NCBI GenBank assembly: GCA_017163975.1
Contig: JAFFSR010000237.1
Coordinates: 6,386,001 to 6,450,000 of the forward strand
DNA: 64,000 nt
Direction of reading: 5' to 3'
Origin: Anastatus disparis
Taxonomy: Eukaryota; Arthropoda; Insecta; Hymenoptera; Eupelmidae
Shown: one piece after another, positions 50,137-64,000 of the stretch
How the letters are laid out: each line of letters starts with the position of its first letter
How positions within the stretch are numbered: position 1 is the first letter of the stretch
Notes under the pieces: model-generated
What the model saw: the letters and a program-made list of their open reading frames with translations, nothing else
Databases searched by the model: none
Told to the model about the DNA's origin: nothing
Translations under genes and position numbers: made by a program

Positions 50137-53100
50137 AGAGATTGAACACGATAGACTATGCGGTAAATTGTTTTAATTTCTTCTTTGAACTCTCTGGCTG
50201 TTTTCAGGAAGTTTAAATACGTGGAATACAAGGATATGTTAACTTGGATCTTGTTACTTTTTTGGGGGATGGAATAGAATCTAATTTTTAACATGAATAG
50301 CTAATAGCAAAGAATATTTTTATTTGATTTTAAAAACTAGTATGATAAAAATTAAAATTTTATTCACTCATTAGATGTAACACTATAACTAAATGAAAAT
50401 TAGATTCTGACGTATCCTCAAAAATATCAAGATTCCTAAACAGGCATCGCTAAACAAACAAGACCAATAAGAATTCTCGTTATTTTGTATTATTTGAAAA
50501 TGAAAAAAAATATTCCATGAGAATTCTGTAGATGATAGCCTCGACATACCATAACTGAAATTCCACTGAACTATTAAAAAAAAGAAAAGAAACAAGCCAA
50601 GTGCTCTTTGGGAGTTAAGCGTTTCTAACCTAATATAAAAACCTAGGGTACAATTTTCGATAATCGCGATGGTGATAGTTGAAACTATTAGCATATCAGT
50701 TTTAAAAATAACGTGGCTGATTCGAACGTTAGAGAGAATAACGAAAATTATCACGTCAATTTTTGTTCATTTCTTTCAACTACCTTGTTTTTTTTTACAT
50801 GATTCATGCTTTATTATTACCCTTTGCGACTGAATAATATAACGTTCGTATCGACCAACTGATTATTATATACTCACGATTATACGGAGTCGACGATAAC
50901 TTTTGTATAGGAGAACCAAAACGAAAAATAAAATATCCGTAGAGCATATTTCCAAATAACGAAAATATGAAAATAATAAGCATTTGCTCTGCTGATTAGA
51001 TATTTTCATCATTTATTTTTTTTTATAATTTTTTTTTTGCCTTATTCAACGAAAAAAATTGATCGTTTGATTGATTTTTTCGATCGATTAGAATTGACAC
51101 AGTAAATTAGAAATATAAGATTTAAAAAAAAAAGTGTAAATATAAAGTTAATGGTGTGCGAAGCGTAAAGTTTCTTTTTTCTTAGTCACGTTGAGAGATG
51201 ATATTAATCGCTGATTGTGGAACAGAATTTGTAAATTACGATGGTACGTATCTCGATTTTACTATCGCAAGGGAAGGGGGGTATAAATTAAAAAAAAAAA
51301 ATTAATAATAGTTAGTTTGTTCAGAGGATAGGATCGACGATTTTTTGCACACGAAAAATATTAAAGGAAATACACGCATACAAGACTGATTCGTCGAACT
51401 ATATAAAAAAAGAAAATAACGAAAATTCAGTTGAACACGATGTGAATATTTATTTATTGCCTAACGTAGCGTTGATGTGACGAAGTGTCTTTTTTTTAAA
51501 GTTATGTAGGGTATATAACTGTAATCGTTAAGGTTAAGAAATACGATCATGAGCATGTGCAAAAAGTGAACATGTAAATTGGCTTGTTATTTCTATTCCT
51601 ATGATTATTTTTTTGATTTCAAAGTATTTCGACAAAATTGTCAATTAGATTTTTAAGAATTTTTTCTATTTATTTTATAAACTGTATTATTAGTTTAGAT
51701 AAAAGAAAATTAATTTTAAAAATTAATTTCGTTCAACTTTTGACACATGTCCTTATAAGTGTAATATATAAAAAATTGGGAGGAGGAAATGGCCGTTTTA
51801 AAAAAACATTAAGAAAAATGAAAAAGACTATCTGAAAACCTCCGCGTATTTGATACGATTTGCTAACAGCAGTTTTAGAAATTTAGGGAATACTTTGTAT
51901 ATATATATTATATAGAAAAATGTTAATTGAACTAAAAAAAAACATATTTTCGTGATTATTGCGTCACGGCGATCTCCTTCTACCCGCTTTCGCGTACCGC
52001 GCATACATAATTCTATTTCTCTAAAAATAAAAAATTAATAAAAAAAAACAAACAAATTGAAAAAAAAAGAATTTCTTACCGACGTCGCCTTCACGCAACG
52101 AGGAAAATGAGGAACTGCAAAGATCGCGAAAACTTTTTCTTATATAATAATAAAAAAAAGGGGTGGGAACATAATATATAATTTAAATAAAGAATAACGA
52201 TACGGTGTTATAATAAAAAAAGGAGGAAAAAGGGATATTGAAAGAGTTATAAAAAAAAAACAAAAATCGACAATACAGGGATGAGACAACAATAATAGCT
52301 AAAAAAAAAGACAAGCGTATGCGCAGATAACCCTACCACATTGTGATATATATAAAGAAAAAAAAGAGGTAAAAAAAATATCGTGGCACGAATTACATTC
52401 TGTCGTTGCTCAGAATTTTTTTTTCTTTAGCTTTATTTTACATGGTTTCATTTTCAACGTAAATTAAATATTTAACTTCTTTATCGGAGAGTTGAAAACT
52501 GTTCATTAATTGATAAGCTTTTGAATAGGGTTAACGAATGAGCTGCATTGATTACTTTAAAAAAAGAAAAAAAACCTACTTTCACGTTCTTACTTGTATT
52601 TCGAAACTTTCTAATTATAAATAATAACAACTTTAATTCTCGAACTTCTGCGAAACTTGCATGTAGATCACGACGAAATAAAAATAAAAAAATATCAATA
52701 CTCACTGCTTAAACATTCAATTATTATTTTTAAAGTAATTAATGACACTTATTGTTTTTCTTTGCCTGAGGCGGAGAAATTCGCTCTTTATAGAAAATTA
52801 TTAATCTTCTTACAACGACTGGAGAGAATTATATAATATAAAAAAAAATTATATTAGACACTATTGACTAGATTTTTAATAATCCTGAATCGATATCGTG
52901 TGTATGTAAAACGCAACATGTATACATAATTAAAGAAAATATAATAAATGACGTAACTGCCGGGCTTTTGTATCACTATTAGAATATTTATATCCCCTTG
53001 GCTGACTCAATCACTCGTTTACGATTTATTTTTGTGTAATATTTAATTTCCATGCAAAAATAAATTTTTCAATCTTCCATCATGAAATAGTTTAGTTACT

Positions 53101-56100
53101 TAAAAAAAAAAAATAAAATAAAAGTCTTTTTAAAATTACATTTTTCAACATAAAACAAATACTTTCATCAATAAAATAAAATCAGTCATTCCATAAAAAT
53201 TCTTGGCAACATTAAACCTTTGACCAACATAAAAAAAACAGCAACTCAAAAACAGAAGACAAAAAAAGAAAAAAAATTTATTCACCAACAAAAACTTTTC
53301 TGGCAAGAATTATAATGAAAATTTTCGATGAAAGGAATGCCTTTGAACTTGGGTAACAATTTTATACACGACAAAAAGCTGCTGCTATAGTATAAAACTA
53401 AACGAGTGAAAGAGTTCAGCTCTCTCTCTCTTGGATCACGGGGGGGTACAGACTTCTCCTCCCTCACTGTAAATAAGTATAAAACCACTTCTCTCGATAA
53501 AATGAAATTCTACTATCATGCCTTTGTCGACCTTTAAATAAAAAATTTAAAAAAAAAAAACAAGAAAAAAATACCACAATAATTTTCGCAATAAGCGAGA
53601 ACGCGAGGAAAAGAAACCTCAATTTTTATTCGTTTGAAAAAAAAAAAGAATAAGGGGAAATCTATAATAAAAAGGGAACAGAACTACTCGCGACGTATAC
53701 GCGTTAGCAATAATTCAAGCACAAGACGTAAATTAACCGAAAAAATCAATCTTTTAATAGACGTATAAACCAATATGTAAAACGTGCTACGCGCTCATAG
53801 CTAAATTTTACGTAATCGTAACTCGATTGGGTGTGCATTTCTGACAAGACTTTTTCCTACGATTTAGATGCATTTTTAGGTTCAAACATACAATTAATGG
53901 ATTTGTAGAATTTTTTTTAGCTTTTTAATTTGAATGGGAAACAGAATCTTTTTTTACATTTGGCTCAGAAAAGTTTCGACCTATGAATAATGGAATTATG
54001 TAAAATTAAGTTCTCTTTTTCTGTTTTCTTTTTTTATATGTTGACATTAATTTATTGTTCGATTGTGTGGTAAAAAGTTTCTTTTTATAAATTGCAAATT
54101 TTTTTTTTCATTCTAGTAGAATGTAGGTTTCTTATTATTGCACATTCTCGTACTTTCCAATTTGTTTTCATTTAACGTTTGACAACATTTTTTATTGTCT
54201 TTATATTGTTTAACATTTTTCAACAAATTAAGATGGCCGAACAATATTTAGTCATCGCATGAATTTTTTTTCTATAGGTACAGTTTTAACGAAACGAAAA
54301 TTCTGTCATTAATACTTTTATTCTTTGATTGACAAGCTCTTATTAGCTAAAATCAACGTCATTTAAAAATCAATCAACGAAACGTTAATCCATACCTGCA
54401 TCACAACAATGACACAATCTTATAAATAGCTTTAAATTAACTCGAAACAAAAAACAGAAAAATAATCACAATTGAAACACAATCCATACCTTGAATATTT
54501 ATCTTCATTAAAAAGTCTTGTTCAGAAATGTACATTTTCGCTAAAGCGTGGTGTACGGTGTATTTTCAAGCTTTAGCCTCTCACTTTTTAATATTTTTTT
54601 ATTATTTTTAATCGTATTATTGTTATATACGAAATCACGTCGAGATGCTTTATTGTAGTCTCTTTTGTTATTATCCGTAAAATCATCGCCGTGCTCTCGT
54701 TGAAAATCTCGTTTTACACGATAATAAATGTTCGCGCGCGCTTTTGCTCGTGTTATTTGTAACAATAATAATCTTTGCATTTTTCAGTCTGGATAAGAAA
54801 AGGGACAAAATGAAAATAAAATGAAAGAGAAAAAAAAATAACAGTGAACATGCCTCGAATTGATAAGATTGAGCTCATGCCGTTCAGGATTATAACTGCC
54901 ATTTTCTTCATTATTTTTTTTTTCTTAATGTTTTACAATGCGAAAGGTGTGATATATACATTTTATGCTGAACTTTTGTATGTGCGAATTTTTGCGTTTT
55001 ACGTTTTTCTCGAAACTTTTTGTAATATTGTTCTAAGCGACTTTATTTTTTTCTTGTAAAAAATCGATGCATTTAATAATTTTTGTATAACAGGTCATAA
55101 TAAATAGTAACTTTTTTTTTCATTATTATGAAAAAAAAAGTTGCTGTTAACCTTATGACATTATTTTTTTTTCTATTTAAGGATGTGATTGTTTTATGTA
55201 AATTATTTTCGTTATAAGTTACCTTGTAAGATTGCGTTTCTATAAAAAAAAAAGAAAAATTAAAATATACAATTTTCTTCGAAATCTTTGCGCGTGCATG
55301 CTTCGATAAGGCTATATTAAGTTTTCGAGTATTATTATAACTTTGCGTGGGCACAAAATAAAAAAAAATAAAAAATATGATATTTGAGAAACTTTGCTGT
55401 TGCATAGTGATAATCTCGGAAAATAATCTAAAAAAATAAAACTGCCTCTCGTAACAATAAGTCGCACGTTATAAAAAATGAAAAAATATGTCAAACTAAT
55501 AACACTTGTACTACTCGAAACACAAACTGTTTTAACTTGAAACAAATGTAAAAAACAAAAAACACCAAATATCTTAATGCTCCAAGAAGATTTTTTTAAA
55601 GCAGTTACAACATATAAACAATTTTCTTTTACAATAATAACAAGCATTGTTTACTTTTTTCTCTTTACAACGAGCGCACATTAATGAAAAGGGCAAAACT
55701 TTTCATATGAAAATATACGAAAAATTGTTACAAAAAAAAATTCCTCGCGATTAATCGCTTACATGATTATGTCGCACATACGCGAAGTAAAAAAAAGAGA
55801 GCTTGCGCATTAATAAAGAAAAAAAAAATAAAAAAAATTTTTCCCTCGATGTACATATATATTAACGCGAACACGTTGTAATTTATAAATAGAAAAATAC
55901 AAATGCGTGCGATTATTATAAATAACTTTTTTAGAAGGCAAAAAGCAAGTTTAAAAAAAAAAATATAAGGACGGAGCTTTTTTTCTTCTATTGTACATAA
56001 ATGTAACATATTTTATACATAAGCGGCATCATTATACATACACATATAAATATATATAAATATATAAATATATTCTATATAATACTTGTAATAATGTAAA

Positions 56101-57674
56101 CTCCGAAAAAAAATTTGAATATAATTGCGAACTGGTTAAACCAAAAGCGAGCAACAAAATTAATGACATACACACAATTATACAGAAATAAATAAATGAA
56201 AATAAAAACCTACAATGAATGTAATTATAAACTGCTATTAATGAGAAATGATATTGGATTTGAGTATATAAAGCAAAAAACAAAGAGGCAGACGGTTAAT
56301 AAACTGATGCGTTTTTGATATTTGTGTGCCTGTATCCCAAATAAAAAAAAATTTTGTATGCTACTGAATAAAAAACAAAAAAAAAGAAGAAGAAAATAAA
56401 AAGAGCGAAGAAAAGAAAGGAAAAAAGTATGAAGTGGAAAAACTGTATTGTGGAAGCATTAAAGGCTATAGGAAGAAAGATTGTAAACGAAAAAAAAAAA
56501 CTATACATATATAAAAGTTGCGAGCGAGATATAAATATATACAGAATATATGATATAGATGAAAAAAAAAAATAAACTACGATACTGTACACACACTCAC
56601 ACACACAAAAAAAACACATCAAGAATTTCAATGTCCTTGGGACGAAATAAACTTTTAGTGAATCCAAATGCTGAGTTTTTATTGATTATTCTCCTTTTAA
56701 CCCATCACATGTAATTTTTATCCTAAATCCTTTTTTAATTCTCCTTTATTATGTATCTATCTCCTCTATTGAATTATCGACGAAATAAAGCCATACGGAT
56801 TTATTTTTGAATTATCATTAATATTTGTCAATCGATACATTGGTCAGTCCGTATATACGTACAAATAAAGTTAAAAGCTTTTAACTGATTAAATACGATT
56901 AGCGAAATGTCATGTGCCGAGGTATAACGTTTTATTCAATATTCAAAACTGAATTTTTCATATATACGTTTGACAGGTTTTAATATAGTAATTGTTATCG
57001 CGCAAACATTTTCCTGCCAATAACTTTATTTGTTATGCGTATGCGAATTGAATTTTTTCCAGTAAATACAAATAAAATTTACCTTTTGTTTAATTTTTGC
57101 CTACGTTTACTTTTTTTATTTGAAGCAATAATATCAATAAATAACATATGAAAAAATATATAAGCTCGAGCGGATATGTAATATGAGCAAATTATAAATA
57201 ACAGAACGGATAAAAGCTTATCAAAACGGAAATGTGACCCAGTATTCCATCAAAGTAAGTATAAAAATTTCATTTATTATATATTAATAAGTTTAGTTGT
57301 TTGTTAAGCTTATTTATATAGTAAAATAACAATAGCTATACATAGTAAAATAAAGATTTAGTAAAAACAAGAATTTTATTTTGTTCTTCTCAATTAACTG
57401 CTATGATTAATTCATAAATTTAAATTCCAAAAGATAAAAATACTATTATCCGAAAATTTGTTCTTTTTAAAATGAAAATAGGTAGAAAATAAAGGAGTTA
57501 GCTGAAAATCACTTTCTCGATTTACAGAATCCCAATCTCTAAAAAATCGGTTTTTTTCTCTCTTCTTTTTTTTTCAAATAATGTCGCACATTCGTATGGG
57601 TTAGGTATATAAAGGGGGAAACGGATAGCGAATTGCATTTAAAAAGCCGTAGATCAAAACGATAGCAGAAAAAA

Positions 57675-57690
57675 AGAGAGAGAGAGAGAG
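57675..57690. repeat. (AG)n microsatellite
   Basis: A run of perfect AG units continued by AAGAAGAGGAGAG. Confidence 0.9.
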
Positions 57691-60600
57691 AAGAAGAGGA
57701 GAGAAAGGCAATATAGCCTTTTCTCTCTATACGGTCCAGGTCTACCGGATCATTTAAATTTCAATTTCGTTCACCGGCATATATACATGCTATGACGCGC
57801 CTACTCGTATACAGTATAAATGCATATTTTTTACCGAAAAAAATACGCGTGCACGAGGTTTTTATTTTGTTTTTATACAAAATGATACTGTTTTGATTGA
57901 ATATTTTGTTTATTCTGAAGTTTATAATGTTATTTTTATGAGATTTATATTACTTTTTTTAAAATTTGTTTTGTGAAGAAAAGTTTTTGTTTATAAGAAG
58001 TTGATGAGTAGAAATATAGTTTTATTAATAAAAAATTATTTTAATTTGAATTTAATTTTTATATTTTTTAAAATCAGAATAAATGTTAGACAAGCTGATT
58101 CTAATTTTCAAAAATTTCTAAATACTATAAATAGTTAATTCTGAAGAACATAACATACAGTACATGAATATGCAAAACAAAATAATAGAAAATTACAAAA
58201 AAAAAACATTTAAAGCTTTTTTTTCCTTTTTTTATTTTAACTTCTTTTCATAGAACATACGATTTCCACGCGACAAAATTTGAACATTTGATAAAATTCA
58301 ATCTCAATGCAAACACCATATCCTTATGGGGGTACATACTGTATACGCACTTTGCGCGCATGCATATATATACATACGACAAAGCGCAAAACAACAGAGC
58401 GCGTTTCCTGTGTTGTCTTTTTTCTCTATGTTCACGGTTCGCTTGGTCCCTTTTTCGCGAATAAGAAAAATAAAAAAAAAGGAAAAAAAAGTCTTATACG
58501 AAAAGAAGAGAGTCGTAAGTTAAAAAAAAGAGAGAAAAAAAAAAGAAAAAAGTAAGAAAAGAGCGCTACAGACGATAAAACCCAAAGGACCGTGTCTCCC
58601 CTCCTGGCAAATTAAAGGCAGAAAGAGAAAGAGAGAGGTAGAGAGTAAAGAAAGTGAAAGCAGTACATTTCTTCTACCAGTCATTAAAATCGCAAGGAAT
58701 AGTAAAGCTACCGTTTCTTTGCCCATTAGAATGACAAGTGGCATTGCTGACAGTGCCAAATTAGCAACAGAGCATCTTTCTTTTATCTCTCTCGTTCTTT
58801 CTTTCTTTCACTTTCTTTTAAAGTATAAGAAACTTTTTCGTATCTCTTTCTTTCTTTTTTAGTATCGTGACATTTGTGGTGTCTCGTTAGAAGACAGAGG
58901 ACAGTTTTATACTTCCGATCTTTACTGTGGTTATATTCGCTTGATTACTCGTATTATGTTTTAGGTGAGCAATCTTCCTCTTCTTTTCTTTCCTTTTTTT
59001 TTGAAAAAGTGATAGAAAGAGAGAGAGAGGAAGAGAAGCTTTTTTTTCTAATGAGCTTTTACGAATGCTGACTTCTTTTTTCATTTCTTTCGTTTTCTTC
59101 ATAATGCGGCAGAGCGAGAGAAACAAAGTTAGTATCTTTTTTTTTAGCTTAAGAGACGAGCAGTAGAAGTAAATTAACTTGGGTGGATACAAAAGTAATT
59201 TGATCTTGAAGTGGATGAATTTTAAAAAGATACCTTAAGAGAATTTAAGTGATGTATTATGATAGAAGCTGTACATTTATTGCTTTAATCTAATGATGAT
59301 TTATTATGCTCAAATTGAATTAATATTTGAATAAAACTTATAGACAAATAAATTTTTATAATTAAATGTAAGATTCTTTGAAATTTTTTATTTATAAAAT
59401 AAAATAAAATAAATTTTTATATTTTCTTGATATTATTTATTTATAAATGTTTTTATAAATTAGTTCTTATTTTATTGTTCTAACATTATTACAAAGCTAA
59501 TTATTATTCTTCACCGTTGTTCTAGTCATTTTATAAAACCGTGCTCTAAAATCACGAATTAAAACCAACCGATCCATCATACAAACTCAGCTACATTTGA
59601 AACAAAACATATCTGAAAATGAATGCGCTATCGCAATTTTCGTTAAACCTCTCCTTCTTTCTCAGCAGGTGCAATCTCCACCTTACTTAAAATGTCAGCC
59701 AAAAAAAAAGAAAAATAAATAAAAAATAAAGCATTTCAAAAAGAGAATTAAAATGCTCCACCTTCACCTGTTCCATTAATGCAAATCTTCATCCCGTACC
59801 TTTTTTCCCATCTATCATCTCTGCTGCTTATTCATTTCTCTCGCTCTCTTTTTTTTTTCAAATTTAACACTTTAAAAAGAAAACTTATCTGTGGGTTTGT
59901 ATCTTAAACTATAAGAGAGATAAGTCGACAATGCTTTTATGGTGTTTCATATATTTCTATTGTCAAGATGTCGACGAGGATGGAATGCAAAGATTACCGA
60001 TGCTCGTATATGGGCTGAATGTATACTTGGAGGGCAAGGCTATTACGCTAATTTAAATAGGAATAAAAGTTTTGTGAGAGTGTAAGTATTATCACTTGGT
60101 AACAGATAAATTGATGCAATTTCAGTGATAATTTCTTTTTCATTTTACATACTAAATTTAACAAATTCAAATTTTCTCTAAACTTGTGAGCACTAAAAAG
60201 TTATTTTAATAGAATTAAATTTTCTATTTAATATCAGTGTATTATTTCTAATTTACTTCATATGTAGTAAGGATAATTTTGTTTATTTTGAATAGCATAA
60301 TAATTTTTCACTCAAAAAAAACGTTCTTTCAAGTAAATTAAAATAATAAAAAGTTATGAATGGAAAAGCTCAGACACAAAACCCAACTATTTCTCCTAAA
60401 TAGAAAGAAAAAATCTTGAAAATAAAAAAACTAGAAATTAAAAAAAAACCTCGTTAACCTGTGTGTTATGCTTATACCACTTCTAAGCATTGCGCTTGGT
60501 GACTCTGCAGATATTTTCCTCGTCCAATAGCAAAACGTTCGTGCAACGCTTTTTTTCTACGTATATCTATGTATACGTGTACACATAGTGCAAGTTGCGT

Positions 60601-62388
60601 AGGCGTTTTAAAGCCTTGGCAGTGCAATGTAGTCGGCAAGCATCACCGCGTAATGGAAGGGTTTTATATGTGCCGACAAAGTTTTTCGGTATATACCGTA
60701 AATAGAAAAGTAGCACATACACGCACGCGTGTTTTTCAAAGCTTTTTCCTTTTTTTACTTTCTCTCTCTCGCTCTCTTAACTTTGTGCTTACGCCTTTTT
60801 TTTTGCTCTGCGAAAATATTTTAACCGACGACGTTGAAAAAAAGACAGGTAGAGAGAGAAAAAAAAGAAAAACGTCGTGCAACGCGAGAGCACATGGAAA
60901 TTAATTAAAGCCGCACGGAAGAGAAAGAGAGAGAAAGAGCCTCAAATGAAGAGACGAGTACAAGAGAGAAAAAGCTAGAGAGTTTTTAGAAAAAGAGCTT
61001 GGGCTCATAAATGCTCAGTAATTAAAATAATAATTCCTTAAATCTAGTTGAGGATCTTTGTACAAGTGAGAGATGAAAGTAAATCAGGCCTAGATGCTTT
61101 TTTTTTAAAGCATTTTCGTCTTCTCTTTCGTTTTCTTTTTATTTTTCCGCGCAAAGTTTGTATAAAGTGAATTTGCGCTAAAGGATTTACTTGATAAATT
61201 TTCTTTGAGCAGAAACGTTTGATTTTCCTTTTTTTTATTTTTCTTTTTCAAGAAAATTGTAAATGAGAAAACTGGTAACATCGTATTAGTCAGTGGAAAC
61301 TTGTTTACATCGTGTACGAGCTTAAAATTATATCAATTTATTTTTACTCTTCTTCTTAAATTCATTAATTCTACTTAAAAATAAAAATCTGGAATAAATA
61401 TTAAAAACTGAAACGTAAAACGAAGATTAAAACAACATTTTAATGCACTTTAAACTGAAAAAATTTACCATATATTATTTTTTTATTACTTCACATTGTT
61501 ACACCCATTCCGGAATCCAGCTGCACATATTTAATATAAATTGATGGCGCTAAAAAGTCGTAACACGTGTTTTTCATAATGCTTAAGAGAAGGAAACAAT
61601 TTATCAGATGACAGATGAAAAATCACGAGAAATAAGCGCCACTCTGGATGCATTAAAAAAAAGCAAAACAAACGAAATAAAGAAACGATGAAACAAACTA
61701 ATATTTCTGTTAGTAGTGCAATTATACGCGTGTATATTAAAATGAAGATGAATAAAAAAGAATGAAATAAAAGATTTATATTTTGTCACAGTTTCCACTT
61801 GTATATCCGAATTCTAAAACCTTCACGTTGAGCATCCGAGGCTCATCATTTTTCCATTATATCCTCTCTCTCTCGTAATCCGTAAGAAAAAAAAATAATA
61901 TAAATTTTGTACATTCCAGCTTGAAAAACCCTTGGAGGATTGAGCGCTCGGTAACATATGTCCTTGTATTTATATGATAATTTATGTAATCTCTGCGTAA
62001 GGGATAAAATATTTTGAGCACTCGTATTGAATGATAAAAATTTTTATGATGAATTTTTAAATTCCAGTTGAACGTTAATAAATTTTTTTCTTTAATTCTT
62101 TTTACGGATGATGTGAGATTTGAAAAATTGTCTTTTGTTTTGGATTTATATTTTTTTATAATTTGCCATTACATGCAGATTTATTTCATTATATTTTTTT
62201 AAAATTTCAAAAAAGAATTATTAGTATCATTAAAAAAAGTCTCTTAACATAACAGTAAAATTAAAACCTTGCCTTAACTTTAAAACATTTCATAAACTGC
62301 AGTTTTGAGCTATACAATATTTGACAAAAAGTGTCGCCGGTTCTGTGTACAACGTCACCATCAGTGTCAGAAAACATCGAGTGTCAAA

Positions 62389-62472
62389 ATGAAGAAAGTC
62401 TCCGGAAAGACAAATTCCCCTCCAGGATCTACTACACGAACAGGAATCGTTAAGAAAGTAGAAAAAAAATAA
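62389..62472 (+). other. Small open frame in a less AT-rich island
   Basis: ATG to TAA encodes 27 residues: MKKVSGKTNSPPG, a Ser/Thr-Arg stretch and a lysine-rich end. The frame is also open upstream of the ATG back to about 62297, following a possible acceptor AACTGCAG at 62294-62301. Base composition differs from the flanks. I do not recognise the peptide. It could be a last exon, a small protein or a pseudogene fragment, or chance; frames on the minus strand here are open as well, so strand is uncertain. Confidence 0.2.
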
Positions 62473-64000
62473 ATTAAAAATAATATATACGTTTTAGCGT
62501 TTTATTTTTACGCATAAAAAAAAGAATCTTTCTCTCATTCATGTTGTATAATTGCCGCATAGGAAGTTTGCGTAGTTCTATATATTTCTTTGAGTTCCAA
62601 AAAACATGGGCGTGCTTTCGACTTTTTAGAAGTATGAATCAAAATGTAGAAAAGATTAATGTCGCTGGTTTTGAGCTTTCGCGTGTGAAGTTTGCGCATG
62701 CATACGCCGTCAATCTTGCAATTAACGGCAGCTCGAGTATCCGTTTATTTTTTATTTCCTATTTTGTATTTTTTGTTTTTCTTATTTATATATACGGAAA
62801 GATTACGCGTAAATCTGAAAAACAAGATTTGTTTAAAAAATAATTAAATAAATAAAGTTTAAACTAAAACCTGATTCATGATCAGCAAGTAGAAAATTAA
62901 TTCTTCAGTATTATACATCAAATCTCCGAGTGATAATATATCTAAGACTAATGTCTAGACTCTCGTTTCCTTTTCCTTTTCTTTATTTCATTTTTTTCCT
63001 CCTTAACATTCAGATAAATCTAGCTAATTTTATAATGCACGCTTGCGGAAGCTGGAGAAAATGAGAGAGGGAGAAAGATGAGATGAGAGAGTTTAAGCAT
63101 TAAGTCACGCGATGATATCTTATAAATGTTAGGAAGACGTGATTGATTTGGTATGAAACTTTGATATCATCTAACCTCAATAAACTTTAATGCACACTTA
63201 TATACACGCGGAGTTAATGTGTACTTCTATACAAGTGTTTTTGAATACAGCAAAGTTATAATCGCGAAAAATTGTTGGATGTGCAATGAAAACTTTTATT
63301 TATTTTTTTTATTTCTCAAAGGATTAGACATTATTTATGTTGAATTTTCAGATTTGAGCGTTGATTAAATATGATAGCGTATGGATTTTAGGTGTTTATG
63401 GATTTTTTTTTTGTTTAAAGAATTTTAAGGTTTATGCTGTGTAGAGAAATTGTTGAAGTATTTTAAGAAAATATTATACTTGCGTGATTAAAAATCTCGA
63501 ATATCTTATTATTTTTATCGAGGTCAAGAAGTATCGATGATGGAAATACAATCATCTTGATAAAGATGTTTTTCAATTTTTTTTTTTCCAATTGAAGTAA
63601 TTATTGATAAATTTGTTGATTCTATTTTTACATTTTAATTTATAAGATTTTACATTATTTTTTCATTGAAAAAATCAAGTAGTAAGAAATTCTGCGAGAA
63701 ATATTGGAATATTAAATATTAATAGAAAAAAATTAATGATAATTTATTTTTTAATTAATTATAGAATTTTACGAAGGTAATATTGCCATCCATCATTTAC
63801 AATACCAAGAGCTTTCATTATATATTGAAAGGGAGATTTCACATTAAATTTTTTATAAAATATTAATATACATAAATAATACATTAATTCTATTGAATTT
63901 TGGCAAAATCAATGTTATTATTGGATTTTATGTACTCTTTTCATGAGTGTTCGAAATTTTACGCAATCACATATAATTATAAATTTACATTACGAAATTT

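Larger units (their letters stand above)
50137..64000. other. 3' region and downstream DNA, no gene recognised
   Basis: I find no kinase exon, no conserved domain and no RNA gene. The sequence is very AT-rich with poly-A/T. The first canonical AATAAA after the receptor stop that I noted is at 50927-50932, but this hexamer is common by chance here. A GA run lies at 57675-57690. The ORFs are low-complexity, mostly Phe/Leu/Tyr-rich on minus. The only patch that looks unlike background is about 62330-62475, with a small open frame. If the receptor has a kinase form, this is part of a large intron. Confidence 0.55.

Noticed and set aside
49775..50149. 124-codon minus-strand ORF over the last receptor exon
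   Set aside because: It is antisense to the splice-supported plus-strand exon, and shows no family resemblance.
56296..56667. 123-codon minus-strand ORF
   Set aside because: Low-complexity Phe/Ser/Tyr-rich translation of an A-rich stretch.
50000..64000. Receptor kinase exons downstream
   Set aside because: Reading the plus-strand frames by eye, I found no glycine loop, VAVK, HRDLATRN, DFG or WMAWE-like segment.
1..64000. CRISPR arrays, prokaryotic operons, rRNA, LTR or LINE coding regions
   Set aside because: No spaced direct repeats, ribosomal RNA sequence, reverse transcriptase, integrase or gag-like frames were seen.

Overview
This is AT-rich, intron-dominated eukaryotic DNA, most likely from an insect. 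A parasitoid-type hymenopteran would fit, but the sequence alone does not prove the order. Poly-A/T runs, GA/CT and AT microsatellites and purine-only blocks are everywhere. There are no operons, no prokaryotic gene layout, no CRISPR array and no rRNA. Nearly all open reading frames over 60 codons are low-complexity chance frames.

One gene is clear: a plus-strand discoidin domain receptor (DDR-type collagen receptor) made of seven coding exons between 22076 and 49995. All junctions are GT-AG and all reading frames join without adjustment. In order, the exons encode the discoidin domain (exons 1-3), the DDR-specific discoidin-like domain (exons 3-4), and an extracellular stalk, transmembrane helix and juxtamembrane region (exon 5). 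They end with a short exon carrying a Tyr-Asp-Tyr motif (exon 6) and a proline-rich exon (exon 7) that runs into TGA. The joined protein has 611 residues from the first visible codon. The signal-peptide exon is not identified. No kinase exon is seen anywhere in the 14 kb downstream, so the window shows either a kinase-less form or the 5' part of a longer gene that continues through an alternative donor in exon 7 (best candidate at 49934).

Layout: 1-22075 is non-coding upstream DNA or 5' intron, and includes a 497-bp hairpin MITE with an exact 8-bp target duplication (17508-18020). 22076-49995 is the receptor gene with introns of about 6.8, 12.4, 5.7, 0.56, 0.43 and 0.26 kb. The first two introns each hold one copy of the same tRNA-derived SINE, antisense to the gene. 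The third holds a large purine-rich block and a nearly perfect 390-bp TTAA-flanked hairpin element. 49996-64000 is the 3' region and downstream DNA with no recognised gene.

The most interesting points are the kinase-less ending with alternative donors and an open Gln-rich frame beyond the stop, the substitution of several residues known to bind collagen in vertebrate DDR2, the TTAA hairpin inside a transcribed intron, and the new MITE and SINE families.
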